Shown: one piece after another, positions 21,605 to 31,300 of the stretch
How the letters are laid out: every line of letters begins with the position of its first letter
Numbering within the stretch: the stretch's first letter is position 1
Source of the DNA: Argyresthia goedartella
Lineage: Eukaryota; Arthropoda; Insecta; Lepidoptera; Argyresthiidae
NCBI GenBank assembly: GCA_949825045.1
Contig: OX463809.1
Coordinates: 7,157,501 to 7,221,500 of the forward strand
Direction of reading: 5' to 3'
Length of the DNA stretch: 64,000 nucleotides
The notes under the pieces: model-generated
The model's database searches: none
Told to the model about the DNA's origin: nothing
The model's input: the letters and a program-made list of their open reading frames with translations, nothing else
Program-made: the position numbers and the translations under genes

Positions 21605-21690
21605 CTTATAGTGTTGCGGTCAAAGCTGTGCTTCCCAAGCGAGAGGCCCCGGCTTCGAATCCCGGCTGGGGACATAGAAAAAAAAAACAG
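21605..21690 (+). mobile_element. SINE head fragment with A-run
   Basis: 'GTTGCGGTCAAAGC' and 'AAGCGAGAGGCCCCGGC' lead to a good box B (GGCTTCGAATCCCGG) and 'CTGGGGACATAG', then a run of A. Same head family as 495-1165 and 15945-16035. Confidence 0.7.
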
Positions 21691-22384
21691 GTCTTAGGTG
21701 GTTACAAGTTTGCGACGTAGTCGCTGTTTCTGGTTCCCATGATACAAGGTATACAGGGTACTAATTTCAGGGGCGCCACTTTTCATAACAGCTCATTTTG
21801 GTTGTTAGTCATATGGACCTAAGGGTTTATTATTCATGGCATCATACATAACAGATCTTTGTTGTCTAATTACGCAATACTTTAGCTATGTGTGAAGAAG
21901 TATGTAATGGTACTTTGAACAAAGTTTAGTAGATCAACAGTGGTTAAAATCAAATTGGCCACCCCTGCCTATTGTATGGAGAGAGCGGGGCAGCGGGAGA
22001 CGTGTGTTTTTTGCTCGGCGATGTGATTGTTATGAAATTCGACATATCTTCCGTGCTGTGAGGAAGAGCGTTCTAAATTAATAAGCATTCACTTTGAAAT
22101 TATCAATTTTCATTTTCTTGTCACACTGAGGTAAATCTGTGTCTTTACCACACCGTAAAAAGCGTGAGTATCTAAATTTTAGAGATGAAACTAACAGGTT
22201 ATTTAGAAGGTTGATTTATTAGATAGGTCTCTATTAACAATTTGTTAGAACATGCTCTAACCAAATTGTTGTTTAATTAACTTCAACTTTGTAATGTTGT
22301 ATTGAATGATAAAATCTCACGAGTTTCACGCACAATAATCAAAACAAGGTTCTTGTTACAACGTTTGAAACGATGTTACAATAT
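21691..22384. other. Unassigned sequence
   Basis: AT-rich with no recognisable feature. It ends where the GC-rich LINE leader begins. Confidence 0.4.
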
Positions 22385-22755
22385 CCTTAAGGTTCTCGGG
22401 GGAGCCTCCCCCCTAGGCAACGCGTCCCCAGGTGGTGGATAGGGGTTGCTCGACAGGTTGACCTTCGGACACCTGCAGGGCTGGAGGGAAATAAAATACC
22501 TCCCGCGGACCAACAGGCCCCTTGCCTAGGGTTACAGGTGAAGACCTCAACGGAGCAGCGGCGGAGAGGGCGGACTTCGGTACGGTAATGCTGGCGAAAG
22601 AGGCAACGGATCTGAAATACCGTTAGGCGGACAAGTTACTGATTGGAAAGGGCGGATTCCTCCCGCATAGCGCTTGAAGACTGGCTCGGCGGCGAAGGCA
22701 ACCCGACCGCTGATAAGCGACAGTGGCTTGGCGATGACGGCGAGGCAGCAAGGCG
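22385..22755 (+). other. LINE 5' leader
   Basis: A GC-rich stretch in AT-rich surroundings, starting with GGGGGAGCCTCCCCCC, a small palindrome. It joins directly to the linker region, so the endonuclease that should lie between them has been deleted. Confidence 0.6.
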
Positions 22756-23823
22756 ATGTGTAATGCCCAGGGCGACAGTTCAAAGCAGCTGGCTACACGT
22801 AACACTGGTCACCAGGACTTGCAAGAGGCCTGGAAGTCTTTGAGCTCAGATCTCGCAAAAGCTGCTACCGATACGCTCGGACTCCGGAAACGTGTTCGCG
22901 AAGACTGGTTTGATGAAAATAATCAGACTTTGGTAGAAGCTATCGAGAAGCACCGGAATCTGCTGCGGAGTAAAGAGCAGAATGACAACCTAAATCTCCA
23001 AGAGCACATAAAAGTTAGTACCCGAGATCTCAGGAAGCTCACACGAGAGACTAAAGACAAATGGTGGAAAGACGAAGCGCGCCATATTCAACAACTTGGC
23101 GCGTTTTACAAAGTTAGTACCCGAGAACTCAGGAAACTCACACGAGAGACTAAAGACAAATGGTGGAAAGACGAAGCGCGCCATATTCAACAACTTGGCG
23201 CTTTTTACAAAGTTAGTACCCGAGAACGCAGGAAACTCACACGAGAGACTAAAGACAAATGGTGGAAAGACGAAGCGCGCCATATTCAACAACTTGGCGC
23301 GTTTTACAAAGTTAGTACCCGAGAACTCAGGAAACTCACACGAGAGACTAAAGACAAATGGTGGAAAGACGAAGCGCGCCATATTCAACAACTTGGCGCG
23401 TTTTACAAAGTTAGTACCCGAGAACTCAGGAAACTCACACGAGAGACTAAAGACAAATGGTGGAAAGACGAAGCGCGCCATATTCAACAACTTGGCGCGT
23501 TTTACAAAGTTAGTACCCGAGAACTCAGGAAACTCACACGAGAGACTAAAGACAAATGGTGGAAAGACGAAGCGCGCCATATTCAACAACTTGGCGCGTT
23601 TTACAGTGCAGTACGGAACCTCATTGGCACTACGCAACATGTCAATGTGCCAATACGGTCACTTGATAGTACGCGCAGACTGACATCAAATGACGAGGTT
23701 CTTCGACGCTGGGTTGAACACTTCAACAACTTGCTTAACATAGATCGCTTCCTCGATGTAATTCCTGAGCTGGAAGAAGCGCCAACTCTCAGTGAAGTGA
23801 AGACGCTATCGGCAAAAGAATAA
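22756..23823 (+). CDS. RTE-like LINE linker ORF with six 33-aa repeats (355 aa)
   Basis: The N-terminal part (LQEAWKSLSSDLAKAATDTL, RVREDWFDENNQ) and the C-terminal part (FYSAVRNLIGTT, RWVEHFNNLLN) match the region between endonuclease and RT in this LINE family. Inside it a 33-residue module, basic and Trp-containing (STRELRKL, KDKWWKDEARHIQQLGAFY), occurs six times without a break at 23011-23604. Related LINEs have one copy. The frame is open for 355 codons although the rest of the LINE is decayed. It ends at TAATGA (23821-23826) through a one-base shift relative to the RT frame. A role as a made protein is not implied: no promoter is visible and the catalytic domains are separate. Confidence 0.8.
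   Translation: MCNAQGDSSKQLATRNTGHQDLQEAWKSLSSDLAKAATDTLGLRKRVREDWFDENNQTLVEAIEKHRNLLRSKEQNDNLNLQEHIKVSTRDLRKLTRETKDKWWKDEARHIQQLGAFYKVSTRELRKLTRETKDKWWKDEARHIQQLGAFYKVSTRERRKLTRETKDKWWKDEARHIQQLGAFYKVSTRELRKLTRETKDKWWKDEARHIQQLGAFYKVSTRELRKLTRETKDKWWKDEARHIQQLGAFYKVSTRELRKLTRETKDKWWKDEARHIQQLGAFYSAVRNLIGTTQHVNVPIRSLDSTRRLTSNDEVLRRWVEHFNNLLNIDRFLDVIPELEEAPTLSEVKTLSAKE
23011..23604 (+). repeat. 99-bp in-frame tandem repeat, six copies
   Basis: Copies start at 23011, 23110, 23209, 23308, 23407 and 23506. Copy 1 differs at about three sites (GATCTC, AAGCTC), copy 2 has GGCGCTTTT, copy 3 has GAACGC. Copies 4-6 look identical. The period is a multiple of three, so the frame stays open on the plus strand, and by chance on the minus strand too. 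Confidence 0.98.
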
Positions 23824-24105
23824 TGAGGTAGTGGGCATCGACAACATTTATTTATTTATTTATATTTATTTATTGAACAAAAATCCACAGCCATACATAA
23901 AATTAAACAAGAATGTAGATTAAATAATTAGGCCAATTAAGGATTTCACTATGTAAATAGTCAAATAAGAACAGGTGAGAGTACACTCAAAGAGACAGGT
24001 ACGTAGGTAACTTAAAAACAGTAAACATCTGTGTGCATATTATGTTGTAGGGTACAGTGTACAGTAATATGTGCAGTGTATGCGTGTGTGTGAATGGTTG
24101 TTTAT

Positions 24106-24165
24106 GGGTGTGTGTGTGTGTGTGTTTATCAGTTAGTATTGTTGTGTTTGTGTGTGTGTGTGTTA
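24106..24165 (+). repeat. (GT)n-rich tract in LINE 3' UTR
   Basis: GTGTGTGTGTGTGTGT repeats with short interruptions, on the plus strand, between the ORF2 stop and the tail of the nested LINE. Confidence 0.9.
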
Positions 24166-24294
24166 TGTGTTTAGATTAATGGCAATTACAGCTAAAAACT
24201 CGATGTATTCTAATTCGATCAATAATCTACAAAGTTGTATTGTTGCGATGGTAAGAGTAGGTTCACATGGCGTTAGTCTAATACAGTTTTGTCG

Positions 24295-25980
24295 TCAGCG
24301 TTCAGCGTTCAACTTCAGCGCTACTTTCCGCTTAAACATAGGTTTACTGGCGCAGAATGGGTCAATGTCTGAGAAAAGTTTGTTATAAGTATTAGGCAAT
24401 CTGAGACAAGTACAGTTAGATGCAAAATTGGTACGGTTGTAAAGGACGTGAAAAAGTTTAGTACGAGTGTGCCTGGTACGTTTTGCCGGGGCAGATAACC
24501 TGATAATATCATTGACCAAACGGGAGCAGTCGAGAGTACCGGAGCACACATCATGCAGAAGTGACATATCGGCTATAACACGCCGGTCTTTTAGAGTCAG
24601 TAGTTTATATTTATTACATGATTCGGCGTAGCTTAGGTTTGGGTTTCGGGTGCGATAGTTGAGAAATTTGAGGAATTTCTTTTGCATATTCTCGATTTCA
24701 TTTACATGGCTTGTATATTGTGGGTTCCAAATAGGACTGCAGTATTCAAGGACACTGCGAACGCACGCAAAATAAATGATCTTTATACAAGTACTATCTG
24801 TGAAGTCTTTACAGACTCGTGTTACAAAGCCAAGATTTCTGTAAGCTTTCCTTTTTACTGATTCTATGTGTGCCGAAAATGTCAATTTAGAATCAAGTAT
24901 GACACCGAGGTCCTTTATGCAAGTGTCTTTATTTATGGGTACATTATTAAGTTTGTAGACAGTTGATATAGGATTAGTTTTCCTTGTGAAGCTTATATAT
25001 ACGCATTTGGATGTGTTAACACCTATTCTATTTTTGTCATAGTAGTCTCATACTCGGTTTAAATCCTTTTGAAGATTTTGCGAATCAACAACGCTTTTAA
25101 TATTAGTGTAGGTCTTTTTGTCATCAGCATAAAGTAGAAATTTGGCGTTTTTGAAGCATTCATTGATGTCGAAAAGGTAAGCTGCATAAAGTAAGGGCCC
25201 TAGTAAGGACCCTTGTGGGACTCCAGAGGGTATATCAATGTAGTTAGATCGGTGTCCAGCTATGACCACAGCCTGTCGACGATTAGATATGTATGATTTT
25301 ACCCAGCGTAGAAGGTCCCCACGTATGCCTAGTGTCTGCAGCTTTTGAAGCAGGATAATGTGGTCTTCTCTGTCAAAGGCTTTTTCAAAGTCATTGTAGA
25401 TCACGTCCACCTGTCCATGAGAGCTCATACCTTGAAGTACGTCACTAACAAAAACGGCCAAGTTAGATGTGGTTGAACGACCCCTAATAAAGCCATGTTG
25501 CTCCTCTGGGATGCCTTGCATTAGAATGGGGTAGATTTTGTCAAGAATAAATTTTTCGAATAACTTTCCAAATGTGTTTAAGATAGATATCGGTCTGTAA
25601 TTTTCTACGTGGAATCTTGAGTCTTTTTTATGTATTGGCACTATAAGTGCCTCCTTCCACTTCAAAGGGAACCCACCATCGTTTACAGAACGGTTAAATA
25701 TAATACTAAGGGGTTCCAATAGTGAATCTTTACATCTGATAATAAAGCCAGGTGGAATGCCATCATTACCAGGTCCTTTGTTGGGATCGATTGTTTTTAA
25801 TAGTTTGGAAATGTGTTCTGTAGTTATGTTTAATGTGTTAATCGAGTTTATATATCTATCTTGAGCCTCTACAACTGTAGGGTATGCATCGGCTGGCTTC
25901 CTGAACATTTTTTCAAAGAAAGCGCTGAAGGCTTCACAGATCTCTTTTTCGTTGTTTAATTTATTATTACCTGTATACAT
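24295..25980 (-). pseudogene. Nested LINE ORF2, reverse transcriptase and C-terminus
   Basis: Reads from about 26062 down to 24295 on the minus strand. RT motifs in order: 'NKGPGNDGIPPGF', 'NYRPISILNTFGKLFEKF', 'HGFIRGRSTT', a motif A that reads 'YNDFEKAFD', 'SGVPQGSLLGPLL' and the catalytic YADD (25120-25131). A TGA at about 25045 separates RT from the thumb and C-terminal part (24885-24295, 'TFSAHIESVKRKAY', 'LEYCSPIWNPQY'). The enzyme would nick target DNA and reverse-transcribe its own mRNA in the nucleus. Apart from this stop and an upstream insertion at about 26063-26405 the frame is well preserved. Confidence 0.88.
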
Positions 25981-26062
25981 GGTACTTGGGTACCCGGAGT
26001 CACTTTTTCTCTTTGATTTTATATATGACCAAAGATGTTTAGGATCCCTTTTTATTATAGTT

Positions 26063-26405
26063 TGTGATCTTTGTATGTATGATTATGGCCAGAGATGCTA
26101 TACAATGCGAAATACTTACCACCTGCTACCTGATTGTGCATTATGTTGCTGCACCTGCGCTTCACTTATAATGAGCATTTATTAGTTGAGCCCAAATCAA
26201 ATAAAGCGAACGTCTACCTACCTAGAATAATAAATTTGCAGTTTTAGGTTAGTTATGTGTAGTAGTAGTGTAATTTATCTATGTAAACTGACAACTACGA
26301 ATGTTCTGTGCTCAGACAAACCTCAGTGGTTTATGAGTACTATTTAAGATATCATATATGTTACTTAAGTTAAGATACAAAGCATAAATAAAAAAAAATA
26401 AAAAA
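26063..26405 (+). mobile_element. Short A-tailed insertion in LINE ORF2
   Basis: The linker between endonuclease and RT is interrupted: coding sequence ends near 26405 (minus strand) and resumes at 26062 with 'IIKRDPKHLWSYIKSK'. The intervening 340 bp encode nothing, and on the plus strand end in AAATAAAAAAAAATAAAAAA, suggesting a retroposed sequence. No tRNA-type box A/B was recognised, so its identity is unknown. Confidence 0.55.
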
Positions 26406-27476
26406 TATATATGACAATCAACTACCATATCTTTTTGTCTTTTTCTGAGGAGTGAGAATGTGGCATAGTCAATTGGATTCTTGTAGCTCTTCCATTGTGC
26501 GTGTGCTTTGCTTTTTTCCTTGATAATGTTAATGAGTGCTCGACTGTACCATATTGGGTAGCGGTTAGATGTGTTAGTAATGACTAGTGGTACATACTCT
26601 TTTATCACGCTATTTATTTTATCATATAGAATTGTAACTGCGTCGTCTATAGTACCATGATTAAGAATATTTTGTGTAGTCACCTTTTCTGAATAAGTAC
26701 TTACGACGCGGGATCTTTGGCAAGGGAGGCATGGTAATCTCATTTGCATTTACAGTTAATGTAGTGTGAGCGGGGTCTTCCTTGACCATTGGATCATCAC
26801 ATTTAGTAACATCTAAGGTAAATGAAGAAAAAAGCAAGTCCAATGTATTTCCTGACACATTGGTATGACGATTAAACTGACGTAGGCCAAGAAGATTAGC
26901 GTGATGTGTCAGTTCGAATGCCGAATTTTGCAGCTCAACCGTTCCTCGTTTAATATGTACTGGTTCACCCGTTTCCCACCGGACCATATTTAGGTTAAAA
27001 TCACCTGTTATCATGTGGTAGTCATCAGGGTACGCAGTAACAAAGTCCGTCAACCATCCTGTGAAGTTGATAATGCGTTGAGCTTGCTTCTTGCATTTAG
27101 GTGAATCGGGCGGTATGTAAACCAGCCCGATATGAACATCGCGCTGCGAACCGAACGATCGTCCTTCTATAGTAACCCATATGGACTCGACATCGAGGTG
27201 GTCACGCTGCCAGTCGGTACGCAGACGTGCATTGAGGCGCGCGGCACATAGCATGAGAATTCCCCCCGCCTTCCAACCGCGGTCACGGCGAAATATGGTG
27301 TATTTGCTATTAGTGAGTTCAGAATCAAGTACACCCTCCTGCAACCAGGTTTCAGTAATAAGTATAATGTCGTGATCGCAGTTTAGAACACTATTACAGA
27401 AAACTAAAGTCTTAGTGTTGAGACCACGAACATTTTGGTAGTATAAGCGAAGATTATTATTGTTAGAGGCTAGCAC
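26405..27476 (-). pseudogene. Nested LINE ORF2, endonuclease and linker
   Basis: Apurinic-type (EEP) endonuclease on the minus strand from 27476: 'YYQNVRGLNTK', 'ITETWL', 'VYIPPDSP', 'MITGDFNLNMVRW' and 'NTLDLLFSS', in the family order. The frame shifts near 26665-26690, and the linker then continues to about 26405 ('RYPIWYSRALINIIKEK', 'LLRKRQKDM'). The frame opens right after a TAA (27477-27479) with no ATG before the endonuclease core, so either the start was lost or ORF2 is reached by reinitiation. Confidence 0.85.
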
Positions 27477-27752
27477 TTATGATAGTTGAGGTGTCAAAAT
27501 ATATAGTTGTTATATGTAGGGAAACGTTCTGGGCATCTACTCTATTCGCGCATCGAAGAAAATCAGTAGACTTTAGGGTTGTAATAAGTTTGTTGCTAGT
27601 AATTGCCATTATACCAATGTAAATAGTTTTAGTGAATGTGTGTGTGTTATGTGTAGGTGTGAATGAGTTATGTTGAGTATTGTGGATGTTAAGAGTGTAA
27701 GCTACATTGCATTTCTGATTAAGAAGTGATACGAACAAAAAAGCAATAAATA

Positions 27753-28739
27753 TTATTCTATTTTCACCAGGTCCAAATCTGTAGATATGTGAATATACGG
27801 TGAACCCTCGGCCTTCCGGACATAAATGCGACAGTTTTTTGTCCAAATAAACTTGTAGCCTTTATCATTTGCGGCTTTCTTACATTTAGTGAATAGCAGT
27901 TTATTTTTTACAGTGAGGTGTTCGTTGACGTGTATTTTCCGGGGTTCACCGTCCATTCCTAAGTCTTGAGTAGTCATTCGACCAGGACACTGTCGAGAAG
28001 AATGAATGAGGCGGTCTTTGGTCGCTCGGTCACGGAACTGGACCACGATAGCTCGCGGGACCCCCTTGACAGGGCGCTTCGCCTGGACGCGGGTGGCAAA
28101 CTCCATCTCGCTGGGCTGCAGCGGCACTCCGGCGTATGCAGCGACCTTGGCGACGATCTCGGGTAGCGACTCCGTGTCGCATTCGGGTACACCGACCAGC
28201 TCGACGTTCCGGATTCTCGACCACTGATCTCTCTTAGAGCAGTCATCCTCCAGGTGTGCAACTTTTGTCTCGAGGAGTTTCACCGACTCTTGCAGCGAGT
28301 TGTTTTCGACCTGCAGCATCTTCAGCTTTGTTCCCTGGGCTTCCATATTTTTTATGACAGAGTCGTATTTATCGCTCATCAACTTGACGGATTCCTCAAG
28401 CTCAGTAATCTGCTTCAGCTACTTTTCCAATGATTGAAATTTCTCGTCCATGTAGGCAAAAAGTTTACTCGAGTCTATGTTCACAATTGATGTCATCGGG
28501 GCTATTGTACTAATTTCCGGGATTGCGGCATCCTCTGGTGTGGCCAGCGTGCTAGCTGACACCCCTTTCTTCAGTGGTTTGCACACAGTGCACTTCTATT
28601 TGGGTTTGTTCATGGGCAGGATTTTTTTGTAGTCTGAATCACTTAAGCCCGCACAGCTGTAATGGAAGTGTTTTTGACAGGTGCAACATTTCAGGGAGTC
28701 TTCTAGTTTTAAGGCCGTGGAGCATTTGTTGCAATCCAT
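27753..28739 (-). pseudogene. Nested LINE ORF1 (PHD finger, coiled coil, RNA-binding domain)
   Basis: Minus-strand frame from an ATG at 28737-28739. It begins with a PHD-like zinc finger (C..C, C..C....H..C, and a last C..C in 'KCTVC'), then a heptad-like coiled coil ('NNSLQESVKLLETKVAHLEDD'), then an L1-ORF1-like RNA-binding region ('RNVELVGVPE', 'FATRVQAKRP', 'IHVNEHLTVKNKLLFTKCKK'). It ends at 27753. Two in-frame TAG stops (28595-28597, 28419-28421) break it, both explicable by single transitions. ORF1 proteins of this kind bind LINE RNA; the PHD finger may contact chromatin. The layout fits CR1-superclade elements. Confidence 0.85.
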
Positions 28740-29004
28740 CGTCGTTGTAGCAGGTTCCAGGATACAAGTAGTTTGATTGCTTATTCTGCGGCGCGAAGAT
28801 GTTGAGTCACCAGCACAGTGACGTTATTGCACGGTAGGCGCGAGTGAGGCGACACTAAAAACACTTTTTGGGCAGCAAAGACACCGGTACACAGTCCAAA
28901 TACTTATTGTTTCCAAAGAACTAGTGATAAAGATTAATGAAATATGATTTGTAGCTGCGATAATTCACTTTTACACGGATATTTGATTAAATTGTATAGA
29001 CCGA

Positions 29005-29049
29005 TACAAAACACGTCTGTCTCAGTCGAGGCTACCCTCGTTTTAGCAT
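29005..29049 (-). promoter_or_regulatory. LINE 5' end with possible downstream promoter element
   Basis: The first bases of the nested LINE on the minus strand run TATGCTAAAACGAGGGTAGC and reach AGACGTG about 33-39 bases in. RGACGTG near +28 is the internal downstream element of Jockey-type LINEs in insects. A start near base 10 would put it at the right distance. This supports a full-length 5' end, but no transcript is shown. Confidence 0.45.
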
Positions 29050-29054
29050 AACAT

Positions 29055-29400
29055 CCCGGCCAACCTACTTAAATATGGCACTGCCGAGTTTCATAGCACA
29101 CTCTGGATAATATTTGTACAGATGTGAAACGAGGAAAGTATCCCAGATGACTTCATCGCTTCGCATGTATGCGCTCTATACAAGAACAAGGACGACCACT
29201 CCGACTGTAATGCTTACCGAGGAATCTCTTTGCTATCTTCTGCTGGGAAGACATTTGCTCGTATCCTGCTTAACCGCCTCATCCCTGTTTCTGAATCCAA
29301 CTTGCCAGAGACATAGTTTGGCTTCAGTCATAGTTTGGCTTCAGCCATAGTTTGGCTTCAGCCATAGTTTGGCTTCAGCCATAGTTTGGCTTTTGCTGAC
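29055..29400 (+). pseudogene. Outer LINE RT, first part, with 17-bp repeats
   Basis: Continues the outer LINE after the nested insertion: 'PANLLKYGTAEF', 'DDFIASHVCALYKNK', 'CNAYRGISLLSSAGKTFARI', then a stop inside the FGF motif. From 29312 to 29392 the string CATAGTTTGGCTTCAGC repeats 4.8 times, derived from the FGF-coding sequence itself. Confidence 0.8.
29312..29392 (+). repeat. 17-bp tandem repeat, 4.8 copies
   Basis: CATAGTTTGGCTTCAGC (first copy ends in T) repeated head to tail. A single copy of the same sequence is present in the duplicated RT segment at about 29847-29863. Confidence 0.95.
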
Positions 29401-29795
29401 TTGTAGCCAGCATCTCAGATCGCGTCATTTCATAGCGAATACATCTGGACAACGATAACCATCTGAATATTCTCAGCGTTTACGCCCCAACTCTAGATAA
29501 AGACGACGAACTGAAGGAGAAATTCTACAAAGAATTTTCTGATGTTGTAGTGAAGATCCGCCAAGAGAGTAGGTGTTTGTGGTGATTTTAACACATACGT
29601 TGGAGGAGATCATGAAGCGTGGCCCAAGGTATGAGGAAGACACGGCAAAGGCACGATGAACAGCAAAGGAAACCTCTTGCTAAGTTTGTGTGCTCAATAT
29701 GAGTTGGCCATTACAAACTCCTGCTTCAGATTGCCAGCCAAATACAAAACGACATGGATACATCCTAGGTCTAAACACTGGCATCTAATAGACTA
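29401..29795 (+). pseudogene. Misplaced endonuclease fragment of the outer LINE
   Basis: Encodes 'LNILSVYAPTLDKDDEL', a catalytic-site-like 'NTYVGGDHEAWPKV' and 'TWIHPRSKHWHLIDYA', characteristic of the endonuclease in this LINE family, with small frame breaks. It should precede the linker but lies inside the RT, after RT motifs 0-2 and before a second copy of RT sequence. It has either been duplicated or moved. Confidence 0.75.
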
Positions 29796-29796
29796 C

Positions 29797-30535
29797 GCTA
29801 CTGCTTAACTGCCTCATCCCCGTTTTCTGAATCCAACTTGCCAGAGACATAGTTTGGCTTCAGCAGGCTTTTTTGGCAGGAGAAAAGTCGAGAACAAGGA
29901 CAAACTCTGTTTCTCTGCTTCATTGATCTGGAGAAGGCTTTTGATTGTGTACCACGTGAAGCTCTCTGGTTGTTGCTGACAAAGTTGGGATGTCTTGAAA
30001 AATTCGTACGGATTATACGACTGTTGCACGACGATGTGAAGTGTTGTGTCAGCTTCAATGGTGAGCAATCTGAATTCTTCTCCGTCACTTGTGGAGTGAT
30101 GCAAGTTTGCGTACTGGCGCCGACTTTATTTGCTCTCTTCTTTGCTGCAATTGTAAGAAAATCGTTTGACGAATCAACATCAAGTATTCATATCCGCTTT
30201 AGAACAGATGGAAAGTTATTTAACCTTGCGAGACTAAGACCGCGCACCAAGACATCCTGCAATACCATCAGAGAGATCATGTACGCCGACAATCTTTACT
30301 TTGTGTTGGACTCTGTGGAGGGCCTGCAACAGTGGATCACGAAGTTCGACGAGGTGTGTCGCAAATATGGACTCAAAATCAGTGTTAGCAAGACAGAAGT
30401 CATGGCGATGGACACTTAAGGAGTCAACAATTCGACCCTCAACATAAAGCTCGGCTCAAACACCCTGAAGCAGGTCGATAAGTTCAAATACCTCGGGAGC
30501 ATTGTATCAGCGAAATACAAATAATCTTGATCAAG
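29797..30535 (+). pseudogene. Outer LINE RT, palm domain
   Basis: Begins with a second copy of the sequence at 29265-29330, then 'LFLCFIDLEKAFDCVPREAL' (motif A), 'CVLAPTLFALFFAA' (motif B with VMQVC in place of VKQGC), 'SDGKLFNLAR'-like text, and motif C written YADN instead of YADD. The catalytic aspartate change plus later stops make it inactive. '[11 protein letters not shown]' follows. Confidence 0.85.
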
Positions 30536-31280
30536 AACTGAACGGAAGAATTAGCGCTGCTGCTGCTGATTTTGGAAAATGGGAGCGCAAAGTCTTCCGA
30601 CCGCATGACATCAAGCTATCCACCTAAATCTATAGCCGTATAGACGGATATGGCTATAGTTCTTCCGAACCTTATCTACTCTGCCGAGACCTGGTGTCCA
30701 TATCGAAAACATATCCGCGCATTTGACATATTCCATCTAAGGTGTCTTCGAAACATTTTAAACGTCAAGTGGTCAGATCGTATCAGGAATACAGAGATAT
30801 TACGACGTCCTAATGTTGGTGGGATCGAAGCTTATTTAATGAGGCGTCAACTGCGTTGGTGCGGCCATCTGCGACGGATGCCAGAGGAGCGTCTTGCAAA
30901 ACGTCTCTTATACTGCGAACTACAGAACAGAAAACGCAACCAAGAGGGTCAGTTCTTGAGGTTCAAAGACGTGCAGACGCGACATATGAAGAGATGTGGT
31001 ATCGACGAGGAACTCACGGAAGACAAGGCCAAATGGCGACATAAATATCTTCGATTTCGAGGCCGAACGAAGAGCTACTCTTGACGCCAAGCGAGATGAA
31101 CTTCGAGGCAGAACACCCGCCGCAATACAGTACCACTATCAAAATGGGTTGCTGACTTGTAGCAAGTGCAACCGCACTTTTACCAAAAAAAATAGGCTAC
31201 GTGAACCACACGAAGGCACACGAGCGACGCCTTCACCAGCCGTAACCGTCGCCGTGACCGAGCCCGGTCGGAGAACATCA
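30536..31280 (+). pseudogene. Outer LINE C-terminal region with zinc finger
   Basis: '[18 protein letters not shown]' and '[20 protein letters not shown]' belong to the thumb and tail of the RT (30650-31084). After a frame change, 'GLLTCSKCNRTFTKKN' with a following His gives a C2H2-like finger, as in the end of this LINE family. ATC triplets (about 31267-31290) end the coding part. Confidence 0.8.
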
Positions 31281-31300
31281 TCATCATCATCATATCTTTT

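Larger units (their letters stand above)
23848..29049 (-). mobile_element. Complete CR1/Jockey-type LINE, nested
   Basis: A 5,202-bp minus-strand element flanked by the 5-bp duplication AACAT (23843-23847 and 29050-29054). Its 3' end is an A/T tail (AAATA-type, seen as TTTATTTATTTA on the plus strand). Order on the minus strand: 5' UTR, ORF1 (PHD finger, coiled coil, RNA-binding domain), ORF2 (endonuclease, RT), then a 3' UTR with a (GT)n-rich stretch. It carries only a few disabling changes: two stops in ORF1, one frameshift, one small insertion and one stop in ORF2. It is therefore much younger than the host LINE it split. Confidence 0.88.
22385..31300 (+). mobile_element. Outer RTE-like LINE, rearranged and split
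   Basis: One old LINE runs through this interval. It has a GC-rich leader (22385-22755, 'GGCAACGCGTCCCCAGG', 'GTGGTGGATAGGGGTTG'), a pre-RT linker ORF (22756-23823), and the RT start. A nested LINE (23848-29049) interrupts it, then come the rest of RT and a zinc-finger C-terminus to about 31280, ending in an ATC-rich run. The linker frame reaches 'VVGIDNI' on the left side of the nested element and continues as 'PANLLKYGTAEF' on the right, proving that both halves were once contiguous. The endonuclease is missing from its proper place, but a fragment sits out of order at 29401-29795. The family is the one often annotated as 'craniofacial development protein 2-like' in insects; the clade assignment (RTE superclade) is from memory. 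Confidence 0.8.

Noticed and set aside
22990..23640. 216-codon open frame on the minus strand over the 99-bp array
   Set aside because: The period is a multiple of three, so any stop-free frame in one unit is open through all units. The plus-strand frame matches LINE sequence; the minus-strand one does not.
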